Source of the DNA: Gelidibacter pelagius
GTDB taxonomy: Bacteria > Bacteroidota > Bacteroidia > Flavobacteriales > Flavobacteriaceae
Direction: 5' to 3'
DNA length: 64,000 bases
Assembly: GCF_017581925.1 (NCBI RefSeq)
Contig: NZ_JAGEVG010000007.1
Location: 62,001 to 126,000 of the forward strand
Each line of letters starts with the position of its first letter. The stretch's first letter is position 1. The position numbers and the translations under genes were made by a program. The notes beneath the pieces were generated by a model that saw only the letters and a list, made by a program, of their open reading frames with translations, was not told the DNA's origin and searched no databases. Below, piece after piece: positions 55,207 to 63,553 of this stretch.

Positions 55207-55989
55207 ATGGATCAAAACTATTTTTATCTAATAACTATTCAATATTTAGGCTTTCGTTATCATGGATGGCAAAAACAGCCCAATCTAAAAACGGTGCATC
55301 TCGTAATAGATAAAACTTTGAATTATGTTTTTGACGGCAATAGAAAATTTAAAAGCTTAGCCGTAGGTAGAACAGATGCTATGGTCTCTGCCAATGAGAC
55401 GGCGTTTGAATTGTTTATGGAAGATCCTATTTCAGATTTTGATGCGTTTCTTGAACAATTCAATTATTATTTGCCACAAGATGTCAGGGCTTTATCGATG
55501 AAAGAAGTCGACAGAAACTTTAATGTCATTCAAAACGCAAAACTTAAAGAATATGTTTATCTGTTTGCACACGGACAAAAATCACATCCGTTTTGTGCCT
55601 CAATAATGACCACTTTTAGAGATGTCTTGGATATTGAACTGATGAAGAAAGGTGCCAAGCTCTATGAAGGCACACATAATTTCAGGGCATTCTGCTCACG
55701 GGTCTCAGAAAACGGGCTCTATAACAGAACAGTGATGTCATGTGGTTTAATTGAGAATAATATGTTTGCGGCCAGTTTTTTCCCTGAAGAATCCTATCTC
55801 TTCAAAGTTAAGGGCGAAGGTTTTGGGTATAATCAAATTAGAGGCATGATGGGCACCCTTGTCAAACTTGGCAAAAACGAATTAACATTAGACGATATTG
55901 CAAAAAGCCTACTGCCAGATAGTACAGAGGTTATGGAGTATATTGCGCCAGCTTCCGGATTGATCCTGAATTCTGTTGAATTTGATTAA
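55207..55989 (+). CDS. TruA-like tRNA pseudouridine synthase
   Basis: The 260-residue protein aligns with TruA, which isomerises uridines 38-40 in tRNA anticodon arms. The opening YLITIQYLGFRYHGWQKQP and the catalytic Asp in AVGRTDAMVSANE are clear. The usual motif is GRTDAGVHA; here Gly and His are replaced by Met and Ser, while the Asp is kept. THNFRAFCSRV replaces the usual HDFSAF-type motif. This pattern marks a divergent TruA branch, and it may be a second family member with its own target. It has its own -7 box and follows the his operon. Confidence 0.85.
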   Translation: MDQNYFYLITIQYLGFRYHGWQKQPNLKTVHLVIDKTLNYVFDGNRKFKSLAVGRTDAMVSANETAFELFMEDPISDFDAFLEQFNYYLPQDVRALSMKEVDRNFNVIQNAKLKEYVYLFAHGQKSHPFCASIMTTFRDVLDIELMKKGAKLYEGTHNFRAFCSRVSENGLYNRTVMSCGLIENNMFAASFFPEESYLFKVKGEGFGYNQIRGMMGTLVKLGKNELTLDDIAKSLLPDSTEVMEYIAPASGLILNSVEFD

Positions 55990-56116
55990 TGCAATTGCAA
56001 TAGCAGTTCTTTGCAGCCTATATCATATACCGACGTATCCGATTTGGTGATTAATCATAGAATTCAAGTTAGCATCTCCTAAAATTCTTTGAAATAAAAA
56101 TTGGCACGGCAATATT

Positions 56117-56536
56117 TTATTTTAACCATGTTCTTACAATCGCACGTTTTGAAAACCAAACGAGAAAAACAGCGATGACTATACTTGTTAAGGGCAGAAA
56201 TATATCTCTTGGATTAATTTCTGTTAACACATAAAACTGTCGGATCCCAACGGCGACAAAAGAAATTATAAATAGGGTATAGGCCCATCGTTTACGGAGG
56301 AGCCAGAAAATTGCAGCAAACAATCCAGCAAAAACAGCAATTGCAAATACGGAAACATACCATATTGGAAGATCGTCGTACAAATTGTGTTGTGCTTGTG
56401 AAAGTTGTGTGCGTTGTTCTGTGGTCAAAAATGCCTGCATAATATAGCTATAAACGCCAAAGGCATTCCAAAGCAAGGCAATAATACCCACAACCCAAAA
56501 GTAAACAGGTGGATTTTTTGAAGAAGTAAAATTCAT
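56117..56536 (-). CDS. Four-helix membrane protein, unknown function
   Basis: The 139-residue protein has four membrane segments (about 11-33, 54-76, 83-102 and 111-128) joined by short loops. I do not recognise the family. Short basic stretches (RKRW and SKRAIVRTW) suggest the cytoplasmic side. It converges on the TruA-like gene. Confidence 0.75.
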   Translation of the reverse strand: MNFTSSKNPPVYFWVVGIIALLWNAFGVYSYIMQAFLTTEQRTQLSQAQHNLYDDLPIWYVSVFAIAVFAGLFAAIFWLLRKRWAYTLFIISFVAVGIRQFYVLTEINPRDIFLPLTSIVIAVFLVWFSKRAIVRTWLK

Positions 56537-56624
56537 AAATTGTTGGTTTTGATATTTAAAGACACAACAATTTATGAATTTTTTATTTATAAACAGTAAT
56601 GTAAAGTGACTTTGGCAGAAAGAT

Positions 56625-56852
56625 TTAGTTGTCCTCTACCACATGAAGTACAGGCGTCTTATTGACCCATTTCCCATTCTTTGATTCGCCCAAGATGTAT
56701 ACTTCTTTTGATTGTTCATATTCTTTAATCGTACGAAGCATGTGTTCTTTAGTATCTCTATGGATCTTGATTCCCGTAGCTTTACCTTTATTTCTTATTT
56801 CTATATAGAAGCCGTCTCTAAATTTGATCGGTCTTGTAGGTGGTCTTCCCAT
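56625..56852 (-). CDS. Conserved small protein, 75 residues
   Basis: This small basic protein (MGRPPTRPIKFRDGFYIEIR at the start) has no signal peptide. The middle region (GIKIHRDTKEHMLRTIKEYE) is helix-forming and the tail is beta-like. I cannot assign a function. It lies between the four-helix membrane protein and corA, on the minus strand. Confidence 0.7.
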   Translation of the reverse strand: MGRPPTRPIKFRDGFYIEIRNKGKATGIKIHRDTKEHMLRTIKEYEQSKEVYILGESKNGKWVNKTPVLHVVEDN

Positions 56853-57056
56853 TTATTTAAAATATTTGAAGGATTTAACTCGCATATTAAACAAAATAAT
56901 GCCAAAAAGCAAACCCTTAATTAAACTTTTCAAAAATAGATTGCTTTTACTTGATATACCCCATTACTTGATAGTAATTTTATATTCTTTAATTGAGCCA
57001 TACTATACGAAAAAGTTTTTTACTTTTAAAGCATTGAAGTTGACAAGAAGCCCAGA

Positions 57057-58127
57057 ATGAAACCTAAAAAGAAAAGAAAATCCTATAAAACAGTCAACCG
57101 TTCTCCTGGTACGGTTTATTATAAAGGTAAAAAGCAATCTACAGTTACTGATGTTGAAATTATCAATTACACCAAGGAGGACTATCATAAAATTGAAACC
57201 CAAAACGTAGAAGAGGCATTTCATTTTAAAGGTAATAACCAAGTCACTTGGATTAATGTCAATGGATTGAACAATACCATAGAAATTGAAAAATTGGGCA
57301 TTCATTATGGCTTGCATCCTTTGACTTTAGAGGATATTGTGAATACTACCCACAGACCAAAACTGGATGAATTTGATAATTATTTATTCGTTATTTTAAA
57401 AATGCTTTACTTTAAGAATGAAACTGAACTGGTCTATGAACAGGTCAGTATGGTTGTAGGGGAGGATTATGTGTTGACTTTTCAAGAAGCAGATGGTGAT
57501 GTTTTTGATGATTTAAGAGAACGAATTTCTTCTGGAAAAGGTCGTGTGCGCAGTTTGGGTTCTGATTATTTAATGTACGCCATTATTGATGCCGTAGTTG
57601 ATCATTATTTAACTGTAATTGAGGTTTTTGGAGATAAAATAGAAGATATTGAAGACCGAGTTTTTGAAGCTGATTCTGATAGTAATGAAACCGCTACCAC
57701 CATTCAAGGTCTAAAGCGTGAGATCCTGAAAATCAGAAGATCAGTGCTTCCAGTGCGAGAGGTCATAAATCGACTCGATAAAATTGAGAACCCCATAATT
57801 GAAGAAAAAACCCATAACTATTTAAGAGATTTATATGATCATATCGTTCAGGTCAATGAAAGTATTGAGGTCTATCGGGAAATGGTCTGGAGTTTATTGG
57901 ATATGTATATGACCATCATCAGCAATAAGATGAATGAAGTCATGAAAGTACTGACCATTATTGCGACTATTTTCATTCCGTTGACTTTTATTGCAGGAAT
58001 TTATGGGATGAATTTTGATAACATGCCAGAACTGCATTATAAATACAGTTATTTCATACTTATAGGCGTCATGATTTTTATATTTTTGATGATGTTAATT
58101 TATTTTAGAAAAAAGAAATGGCTTTAG
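57057..58127 (+). CDS. corA: Magnesium/cobalt transporter CorA
   Basis: CorA is a pentameric inner-membrane channel for Mg2+ and Co2+. The 356-residue protein has a large cytoplasmic domain and two C-terminal membrane helices (about 295-313 and 330-350). The signature YGMNF ends the first helix (IPLTFIAGIYGMNFDNMPEL). The lysine-rich start MKPKKKRKSYK is a local addition. The mscS gene follows after 38 bases. Confidence 0.96.
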   Translation: MKPKKKRKSYKTVNRSPGTVYYKGKKQSTVTDVEIINYTKEDYHKIETQNVEEAFHFKGNNQVTWINVNGLNNTIEIEKLGIHYGLHPLTLEDIVNTTHRPKLDEFDNYLFVILKMLYFKNETELVYEQVSMVVGEDYVLTFQEADGDVFDDLRERISSGKGRVRSLGSDYLMYAIIDAVVDHYLTVIEVFGDKIEDIEDRVFEADSDSNETATTIQGLKREILKIRRSVLPVREVINRLDKIENPIIEEKTHNYLRDLYDHIVQVNESIEVYREMVWSLLDMYMTIISNKMNEVMKVLTIIATIFIPLTFIAGIYGMNFDNMPELHYKYSYFILIGVMIFIFLMMLIYFRKKKWL

Positions 58128-58165
58128 AGTATTGTAATTAACAAATCTTAAATCACGATGACTAT

Positions 58166-59059
58166 ATGAAAGACGAACTGAACAAATCATTTGACCTCCT
58201 TATTAACAAATTATTGGGCTGGATGAACTCCATAATCGAGAACCTCCCTAATTTGATCTTGGCGCTTCTCGTGTTATTGATTGCTTATTTCTTGGCTAAA
58301 TATCTCAGCAAGCTTACTCTAAGACTTATTGGTAATCGCGTCAAACAGAAGTCAGTGAGCAGTATTATAGCACGATTGACCACTGTTGTCATTGTTATGG
58401 GTGGTTTGTTTTTAGCTTTGGGAATTTTAAATCTTTCGCAGACACTCACCTCATTGATTACAGGTGCTGGAGTTCTTGGGTTGGTAATTGGTTTGGCTTT
58501 ACAAGGGACTTTGTCAAATATCATTTCAGGTATCGTCATTTCGTTTAGGGAGAAAATTCAAATAGGCAATTGGATAGAAACTAACGGGTTTACCGGTGAA
58601 ATCATAGATATCAATCTAAAAAACCTGACCTTGAAAGAATCGGATAATAATGTGGTTATGATTCCCAATAAACTCATCTTGGACAACCCAATGAAAAACT
58701 ATTCCCTGACCTCATATATCCGTGTAGATTTATCCTGTGGTGTTGGTTATGAGTCGGATTTAGAATTTGTCGAAAAATTGACTAAGGAAACTTTAGAGAA
58801 AACATTTGAAAAAATAGATGACAGCAAACCTGTAGAGTTTTTTTTCACGGAATTTGGAGACAGCTCTATAAATTTTAGATGTCGTTTCTGGATTGCAGGC
58901 ACAAAAAGTGTCCACACACTTAATGCCACTAATAAAGCGATTATTGCCATTAAAAAAGCGTTTGACGCAGAAGGTATCAATATCCCATTTCCAATCAGGA
59001 CCTTGCAGTTTGACAATAAATTGGGCTTGGAAAATAATACTTTCGAAAAAGGAGCGTAA
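58166..59059 (+). CDS. Small-conductance mechanosensitive channel, MscS family
   Basis: The 297-residue protein has three N-terminal membrane segments (about 29-50, 66-88 and 95-118). The glycine/alanine-rich pore helix is GVLGLVIGLALQGTLSNIIS, followed by the beta domain (GNWIETNGFTGEIIDINLKN) and a C-terminal alpha/beta domain. It matches the short MscS form (E. coli MscS has 286 residues). It is probably cotranscribed with corA, pairing ion homeostasis and osmotic release. Confidence 0.95.
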   Translation: MKDELNKSFDLLINKLLGWMNSIIENLPNLILALLVLLIAYFLAKYLSKLTLRLIGNRVKQKSVSSIIARLTTVVIVMGGLFLALGILNLSQTLTSLITGAGVLGLVIGLALQGTLSNIISGIVISFREKIQIGNWIETNGFTGEIIDINLKNLTLKESDNNVVMIPNKLILDNPMKNYSLTSYIRVDLSCGVGYESDLEFVEKLTKETLEKTFEKIDDSKPVEFFFTEFGDSSINFRCRFWIAGTKSVHTLNATNKAIIAIKKAFDAEGINIPFPIRTLQFDNKLGLENNTFEKGA

Positions 59060-59141
59060 AAATTGAGTTTTAGAGTGTGTTATGAAACTGGATTTCTCAC
59101 GACTTTTACGTATTTTTAAAAAAATAAAACGAACATCATAA

Positions 59142-59825
59142 ATGGCTTCACCTATTGCATTCTCTAACGATTTGTTGGAGTTTCTCAAACTTTTAAAAGA
59201 AAACAACGATAGAGATTGGTTCAATGAACACAAAAAAGAATTCAAAAAACTCGAGGTTGATGCCAAAGGCAACTTCAATGTTTTATTTGAAGCTTTGAAA
59301 GTACATGATGATTTAGACCGGCTCAAGAACTTTCGAATTTATAGAGATGTCCGTTTTTCAAAAAACAAAGCGCCCTACAAAACCCATTTTAGTGGCTCTT
59401 TTTACAGAAGAAAACCCGCGCTAAGAGGAAGTTATTATCTCCATATTCAACCTAATAATGAATCGTTTATTGCGGTTGGCTTTTGGGATCCTTCGAAGGA
59501 AGATTTAATGCGGATAAGAAAAGAATTTGAAATCGATGATGAAGACATCCGAGCCATCATTAATAATAAAAAATTCAAGGAAATTTGGGGTGATCTCTTG
59601 GGTGAAGAACTAAAAACTGCGCCGAGAGGTTTTGATAAGGAACATAGTGCCATAGACCTCATCCGTAAAAAACAATTTCTTTTTACGAAAAAATATACCG
59701 ATGTGCAAGTTGTCTCTCCAGGTTTTATAGAGGATGTCAATACATCATTTAAAGCGGTCAGGCCTTATCTCGACTATATGAGCAGCGTATTGACAACCAA
59801 TATTAACGGAGAACCACTTATATAA
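59142..59825 (+). CDS. DUF2461 family protein
   Basis: The 227-residue protein has the family's opening (SNDLLEFLKLLKENNDRDWF), FRIYRDVRFSKNKAPYKTHF, and GSYYLHIQPNNESFIAVGFW. The function of DUF2461 is not established. Its stop overlaps the 3' end of the convergent GreA-like gene by 8 bases. Confidence 0.9.
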   Translation: MASPIAFSNDLLEFLKLLKENNDRDWFNEHKKEFKKLEVDAKGNFNVLFEALKVHDDLDRLKNFRIYRDVRFSKNKAPYKTHFSGSFYRRKPALRGSYYLHIQPNNESFIAVGFWDPSKEDLMRIRKEFEIDDEDIRAIINNKKFKEIWGDLLGEELKTAPRGFDKEHSAIDLIRKKQFLFTKKYTDVQVVSPGFIEDVNTSFKAVRPYLDYMSSVLTTNINGEPLI

Positions 59826-60261
59826 CTTCAATAATAGTGAAGGTGTTTCCATTAAACTCTACTTGGTCTCCCTTAACTTTGTTTATTAAAAGCATACCAA
59901 TTGGCGAGCCTGATGAAATGGCAAAGACACTCATAGTCTCGGTATCAATTTTCCCAGCACTAATGGAGATAAAAAAGTTGTTAGTGGTTGTTTTGACCAA
60001 ACTTCCCAGAATCACTTTATCAGAAACCATTTTCGGACTGATGGCTTTTAAGCTATCAAGCATTTTTTGGGCATCTGTAAGATATTGAGAGTTTTTTTCA
60101 AGATCATTAAAGAGTTTGCCGTTTCCCGAATCATCTTCATCACCACTTTTATCATTGCTGTCAATGGACTCTTTGATGGTTTCAATTTCATTTTTGTAAT
60201 TGGCAATTCGCTTGTTGGCATAATCAAAACAAGCTTGCAAAACATCACTTTTTATTTTCAT
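59818..60261 (-). CDS. GreA/GreB-like transcription factor relative
   Basis: The 147-residue protein has an N-terminal coiled coil (about 5-75) interrupted by an acidic tip (SNDKSGDEDDSGNGK). A C-terminal beta-rich domain ends with SSGSPIGMLLINKVKGDQVE. This final motif matches the SPIGKALLGKKVGD signature of Gre factors, and the acidic tip fits their RNA polymerase channel insert. Proteins of this size in flavobacteria are often mislabelled in databases. Whether it stimulates RNA cleavage is unknown. Its start overlaps the upstream gene by 4 bases. Confidence 0.75.
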   Translation of the reverse strand: MKIKSDVLQACFDYANKRIANYKNEIETIKESIDSNDKSGDEDDSGNGKLFNDLEKNSQYLTDAQKMLDSLKAISPKMVSDKVILGSLVKTTTNNFFISISAGKIDTETMSVFAISSGSPIGMLLINKVKGDQVEFNGNTFTIIEVI

Positions 60262-60671
60262 ATAACTTTCGCCATCTGAGGCTCAAATAGTTGGATATGA
60301 CTAATAAAACGCTCTTTTACAAGATTCATCATGCGCTTGTTTAATGCTGATGAATTTTGGATATAAATAGCATACTCTTCAACTGTGAATTGACCTATGA
60401 TCATTCCTTTAATTGAGTTTCTGAATTTCATATCCTTGTGGATGGCGTTTTCGATATAGTCTAATTGTTTCGGCAAAGATAGCTCATAAAATACATTTTT
60501 GTGCTTGGCTATATAATTTTTAAAAACTTCAATTAAAAGCTCATTCTGAAGCATGAGCAAAGGTCTCAAAGTAGCGTTCTGAAAGCGCTCTTCACTGCTC
60601 ATGGAATCATATATTAAAGCAGTGGGAATGTTGGGTCTCATCTGGATTAATTCGTCGGATCTATTTGTCAT
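60258..60671 (-). CDS. Conserved protein of unknown function, 137 residues
   Basis: The protein is mainly helical by sequence (LLMLQNELLIEVFKNYIAKH, YAIYIQNSSALNKRMMNLVK) with no signal or membrane segment. I do not recognise a catalytic motif. Its stop overlaps the GreA-like start by 4 bases (ATGA), so the two are translationally coupled and may act together. Confidence 0.75.
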   Translation of the reverse strand: MTNRSDELIQMRPNIPTALIYDSMSSEERFQNATLRPLLMLQNELLIEVFKNYIAKHKNVFYELSLPKQLDYIENAIHKDMKFRNSIKGMIIGQFTVEEYAIYIQNSSALNKRMMNLVKERFISHIQLFEPQMAKVI

Positions 60672-60823
60672 AACTTTAAGTTTCCTTAAACTTATGCATA
60701 ATGATTAGCATAAAAAACCTGCCCGTGAGATGTTGTTAACTGGGTTATCAACAAATACACTCCTTGAAGTGATTTTTTAAACGGTTTTTATTCTTTTACG
60801 AACGATTTTAGTAATGATTGAAG

Positions 60824-60831
60824 TATCTTTG
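60824..60831 (+). promoter_or_regulatory. -7 box (TATCTTTG) for the DUF72 gene
   Basis: A perfect TAnnTTTG, 28 bases before the DUF72 start at 60860. Confidence 0.45.
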
Positions 60832-60859
60832 AGTATACAAATGCCCAAAACTGAATCCC

Positions 60860-61747
60860 ATGCAATTTGGTAGCGTTGACCATCCTCAACATATAGATTT
60901 TTCATTGCCCGCCGATCATTTGGACACTTCAGCAGTGCTTTTTAAACAAACCAATAAAGAGGATCCCAAAATCTTTGTAGGATGTTCGCAGTGGAGCCAA
61001 GCCAAATTAAAGGGATTTTATCCTACTGGAACCAAGGATGCACTTACATATTACGCTACGCAATTCAATTCGGTCGAGCTCAATGCAACATTCTATCGGA
61101 TTTTTTCTCCAGAAACCTTTACTGCTTGGTATCAAAAAACACCTGAAGGATTTAAATTTTTTCCAAAGCTATATCAGGATATCAGCCATTGGAAACGCTT
61201 GAATGGTGTAGATAAAGTAGTGGACGATTATTTGTACAGTGCTACAAATCTCAAGGAAAAATTGGGAGCTATTTTTTTACAAATGCACACAAATTTTACG
61301 CCTAAGGATTTTGATAGAGTGGAAGCCTTTGTCAAATCATGGCCGATAGAAATTCCCCTTGCTATCGAATTTAGACATACAGATTGGTATAATGATGTTT
61401 CGATTGCTAGTCGTTTATATAATTTATTGGAAACTTATAACATTTCAAATATCATTGTGGACACTCCTGGAAGACGTGATTTGATGCACATGCGATTGAC
61501 AAATGGCACTGCTTTTATCAGATTTGTAGGTGCGAACCACGACAGTGACTATTTGAGGTTGGATGGCTGGGTGAAACGTCTTAAGGATTGGAAACTACAA
61601 GGCATAAATGAGATTGATTTTTTTGTGCATCAAAATATTGAAATAGAATCGCCATTACTTGCGGCATATTTTATTAAAAAGTTAAATGCCGAGTTGGGAA
61701 TGGATTTACAAATTCCAAACAAAAACCAGAATCTGGAATTATTTTAA
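60860..61747 (+). CDS. DUF72 family protein
   Basis: The 295-residue protein has the DUF72 (beta/alpha)-barrel landmarks: VGCSQWSQAKLKGFYPTG, FNSVELNATFYRI, FKFFPKLYQDISH, LPLAIEFRH-like PLAIEFRHTDWY, and AFIRFVGANHD. The function of DUF72 is not established. It ends 65 bases before the thioesterase gene, with a repeat between. Confidence 0.9.
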   Translation: MQFGSVDHPQHIDFSLPADHLDTSAVLFKQTNKEDPKIFVGCSQWSQAKLKGFYPTGTKDALTYYATQFNSVELNATFYRIFSPETFTAWYQKTPEGFKFFPKLYQDISHWKRLNGVDKVVDDYLYSATNLKEKLGAIFLQMHTNFTPKDFDRVEAFVKSWPIEIPLAIEFRHTDWYNDVSIASRLYNLLETYNISNIIVDTPGRRDLMHMRLTNGTAFIRFVGANHDSDYLRLDGWVKRLKDWKLQGINEIDFFVHQNIEIESPLLAAYFIKKLNAELGMDLQIPNKNQNLELF

Positions 61748-61763
61748 AATCAATAACTCATTA

Positions 61764-61799
61764 GCAAGCCTCGGGGTATTAAAATCCACTGGTGGGAAT
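61764..61799. repeat. 36-base dispersed repeat, copy 2
   Basis: GCAAGCCTCGGGGTATTAAA followed by ATCCACTGGTGGGAAT matches the copy at 20234-20269 in all but a few positions. It lies just before the thioesterase start. Confidence 0.8.
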
Positions 61800-61812
61800 A
61801 AAACATATAGAC

Positions 61813-62199
61813 ATGAGATTTCAAACACAAAAATGGGTAAAGCCCCAAGATCTGAATCCCAACGGCACCTTATTTGGAGGTCTTCTTTTAGCGTGGATAG
61901 ATGAAGAAGCGGCCTTATATACTGCCATCCAATTGGACAACACAAAGGTTGTTACAAAATTTATCTCTGAGATTAACTTTATGAGTTCTGCCAAGCAAGG
62001 CGACATTATTGAGATAGGGATGCAAATTGTTAGATTAGGAAATTCTTCCTTGACTTTAAAATGTGAAGCGCGGAACATGATGACCAAGACTAAGATCCTG
62101 ACTGTTGATAATATTGTTATGATCAATTTGAACGAATCCGGCAAGCCTGTACCCCATGGTAAAACAAAGCTTGAGTTTGTAGATGATCGACTAATTTAG
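61813..62199 (+). CDS. Acyl-CoA thioesterase, hotdog fold
   Basis: The 128-residue protein has the YciA-type layout: VKPQDLNPNGTLFGGLLLAW with the catalytic Asn/Asp region, then DEEAALYTAIQL, then INFMSSAKQGDIIEI. The substrate is an acyl-CoA thioester, chain length unknown. I chose the ATG at 61813 because the upstream GTG lies inside the dispersed repeat. Confidence 0.92.
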   Translation: MRFQTQKWVKPQDLNPNGTLFGGLLLAWIDEEAALYTAIQLDNTKVVTKFISEINFMSSAKQGDIIEIGMQIVRLGNSSLTLKCEARNMMTKTKILTVDNIVMINLNESGKPVPHGKTKLEFVDDRLI

Positions 62200-62302
62200 A
62201 AATCCGACTTTGTGTTTAATTAACAAATAATGGGAAATCGTTAACAACCTATGTGTAGTAATAATCGTATATTTATTAGAAACCAATTTAACACTTATCA
62301 CC

Positions 62303-62785
62303 ATGAAAAAAATAGGAATTACACTGTTTATGGCGACGCTCCTAGTGTCCTGTTCACTATCAAAGGTCGAGAAATCGGCCAGAAAAACTATTGATGGCAA
62401 TTGGGTTCTCAATTCTGTCACTTATGATGAACAGGGAGTCTTCAATACGACTTTGTTTGATGATACCACAACTTCTTGTTTTAAGGATAGCCAGTGGTTC
62501 TTCAGATCCAATAACAGTACCGGAACTTATAATATTATCAATGCCGATTGTTCAACTGGAGTCAGGTACTTTAGATGGGCAGCCAATGAAATAGGTAAGG
62601 ATACCGGCGATTTTGATTTCACTTTAAAATTTACTGATGAAAAGAAAAAAGATCTTCAGGGTAAAACAGGATATAGAATGAAGATGAAATACTTGGACGA
62701 TAACTCCATGCAAATCACTCAAACTATTCAATTTGAGGGAAAACCATTTAATATTAATTTAAACTATACACGAACAACTTTATAA
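62303..62785 (+). CDS. Lipocalin-like lipoprotein
   Basis: The 160-residue protein has a lipoprotein signal (MKKIGITLFMATLLVSC, acylated Cys at residue 17). A beta-barrel-like body follows (DGNWVLNSVTYDEQGVF, STGTYNIINADCSTGVRYF, NSMQITQTIQFEGKPFNINL) typical of the lipocalin-like domain common in Bacteroidota. The ligand is unknown. The OmpA-family gene follows after 10 bases, so the two form a unit. Confidence 0.85.
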   Translation: MKKIGITLFMATLLVSCSLSKVEKSARKTIDGNWVLNSVTYDEQGVFNTTLFDDTTTSCFKDSQWFFRSNNSTGTYNIINADCSTGVRYFRWAANEIGKDTGDFDFTLKFTDEKKKDLQGKTGYRMKMKYLDDNSMQITQTIQFEGKPFNINLNYTRTTL

Positions 62786-62795
62786 AATTTAAAAT

Positions 62796-63488
62796 ATGAA
62801 AAATACGATAAAAACACTTGCATTATTATTTATGATCACAGCCTTAGTAAGTTGTGATGCAACCAGAAATGCAAACAACAAACAAAAAGGAACTGTCATT
62901 GGTGCCGGTAGTGGTGCTGTAATTGGTGGTGTAATTGGCAATAATGTTGGTAGCAAAAACAATTCTGCCTTAGGAGCTATTATAGGTGCCGTTGTAGGTG
63001 GTGTTGCGGGTAATTATATTGGCGACCGCATGGATAGACAAGCTGAACGGATTGAGGAAGAAATCCCAGGAGCTCAAGTGGAGCGTGTTGGGGAAGGAAT
63101 TAATGTTGTTTTTGATGAAAGCAGTGGGGTTTATTTTGATACTAACAAGCACAATATTAATGCTGCGTCCTCAGCAACACTTAGTAAATTGGCAGGTATC
63201 TTTAAAGAATACCCAGATACCAATATTCTAGTTGAAGGCCATACGGACAGTACTGGCCCGGATGCTTTTAATATGACACTTTCTAAGCAACGTGCACAAT
63301 CAGTAACGTCTTACTTATCAAGTCAAGGCATTTCATCTGGTCGTTTTACAACCAATTGGTACGGTCCTAATCAACCTAAGTATGATAATTCAACCGTTGA
63401 GGGGAGAGCTAAAAATAGACGTGTGGAGTTAGCAATTATTGCTAATGAGCAAATGAAAAAAGAAGCACGGGAAAATGCGGGAAATTAA
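62796..63488 (+). CDS. OmpA-family lipoprotein with glycine-zipper region
   Basis: The 230-residue protein has a lipoprotein signal ending LVSC (Cys at residue 20). A glycine-zipper segment follows (GTVIGAGSGAVIGGVIGNNV, then GAIIGAVVGGVAGNYIGDRM). The last 120 residues are an OmpA peptidoglycan-binding domain with ILVEGHTDSTGPDAFNMTLS and GRAKNRRVELAI. It resembles YiaD and would tether an envelope layer to the cell wall. It is closed by the terminator at 63515-63544. Confidence 0.94.
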   Translation: MKNTIKTLALLFMITALVSCDATRNANNKQKGTVIGAGSGAVIGGVIGNNVGSKNNSALGAIIGAVVGGVAGNYIGDRMDRQAERIEEEIPGAQVERVGEGINVVFDESSGVYFDTNKHNINAASSATLSKLAGIFKEYPDTNILVEGHTDSTGPDAFNMTLSKQRAQSVTSYLSSQGISSGRFTTNWYGPNQPKYDNSTVEGRAKNRRVELAIIANEQMKKEARENAGN

Positions 63489-63514
63489 TAATCTCACTTT
63501 TTCAATGTAAATTC

Positions 63515-63544
63515 AGCAGTCTTATTTAATTTAATAAGACTGCT
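63515..63544. terminator. Bidirectional Rho-independent terminator
   Basis: The stem AGCAGTCTTATT / AATAAGACTGCT is followed by T's and lies between the convergent OmpA-family and MscS-family genes. Confidence 0.88.
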
Positions 63545-63553
63545 TTTTTTTGT

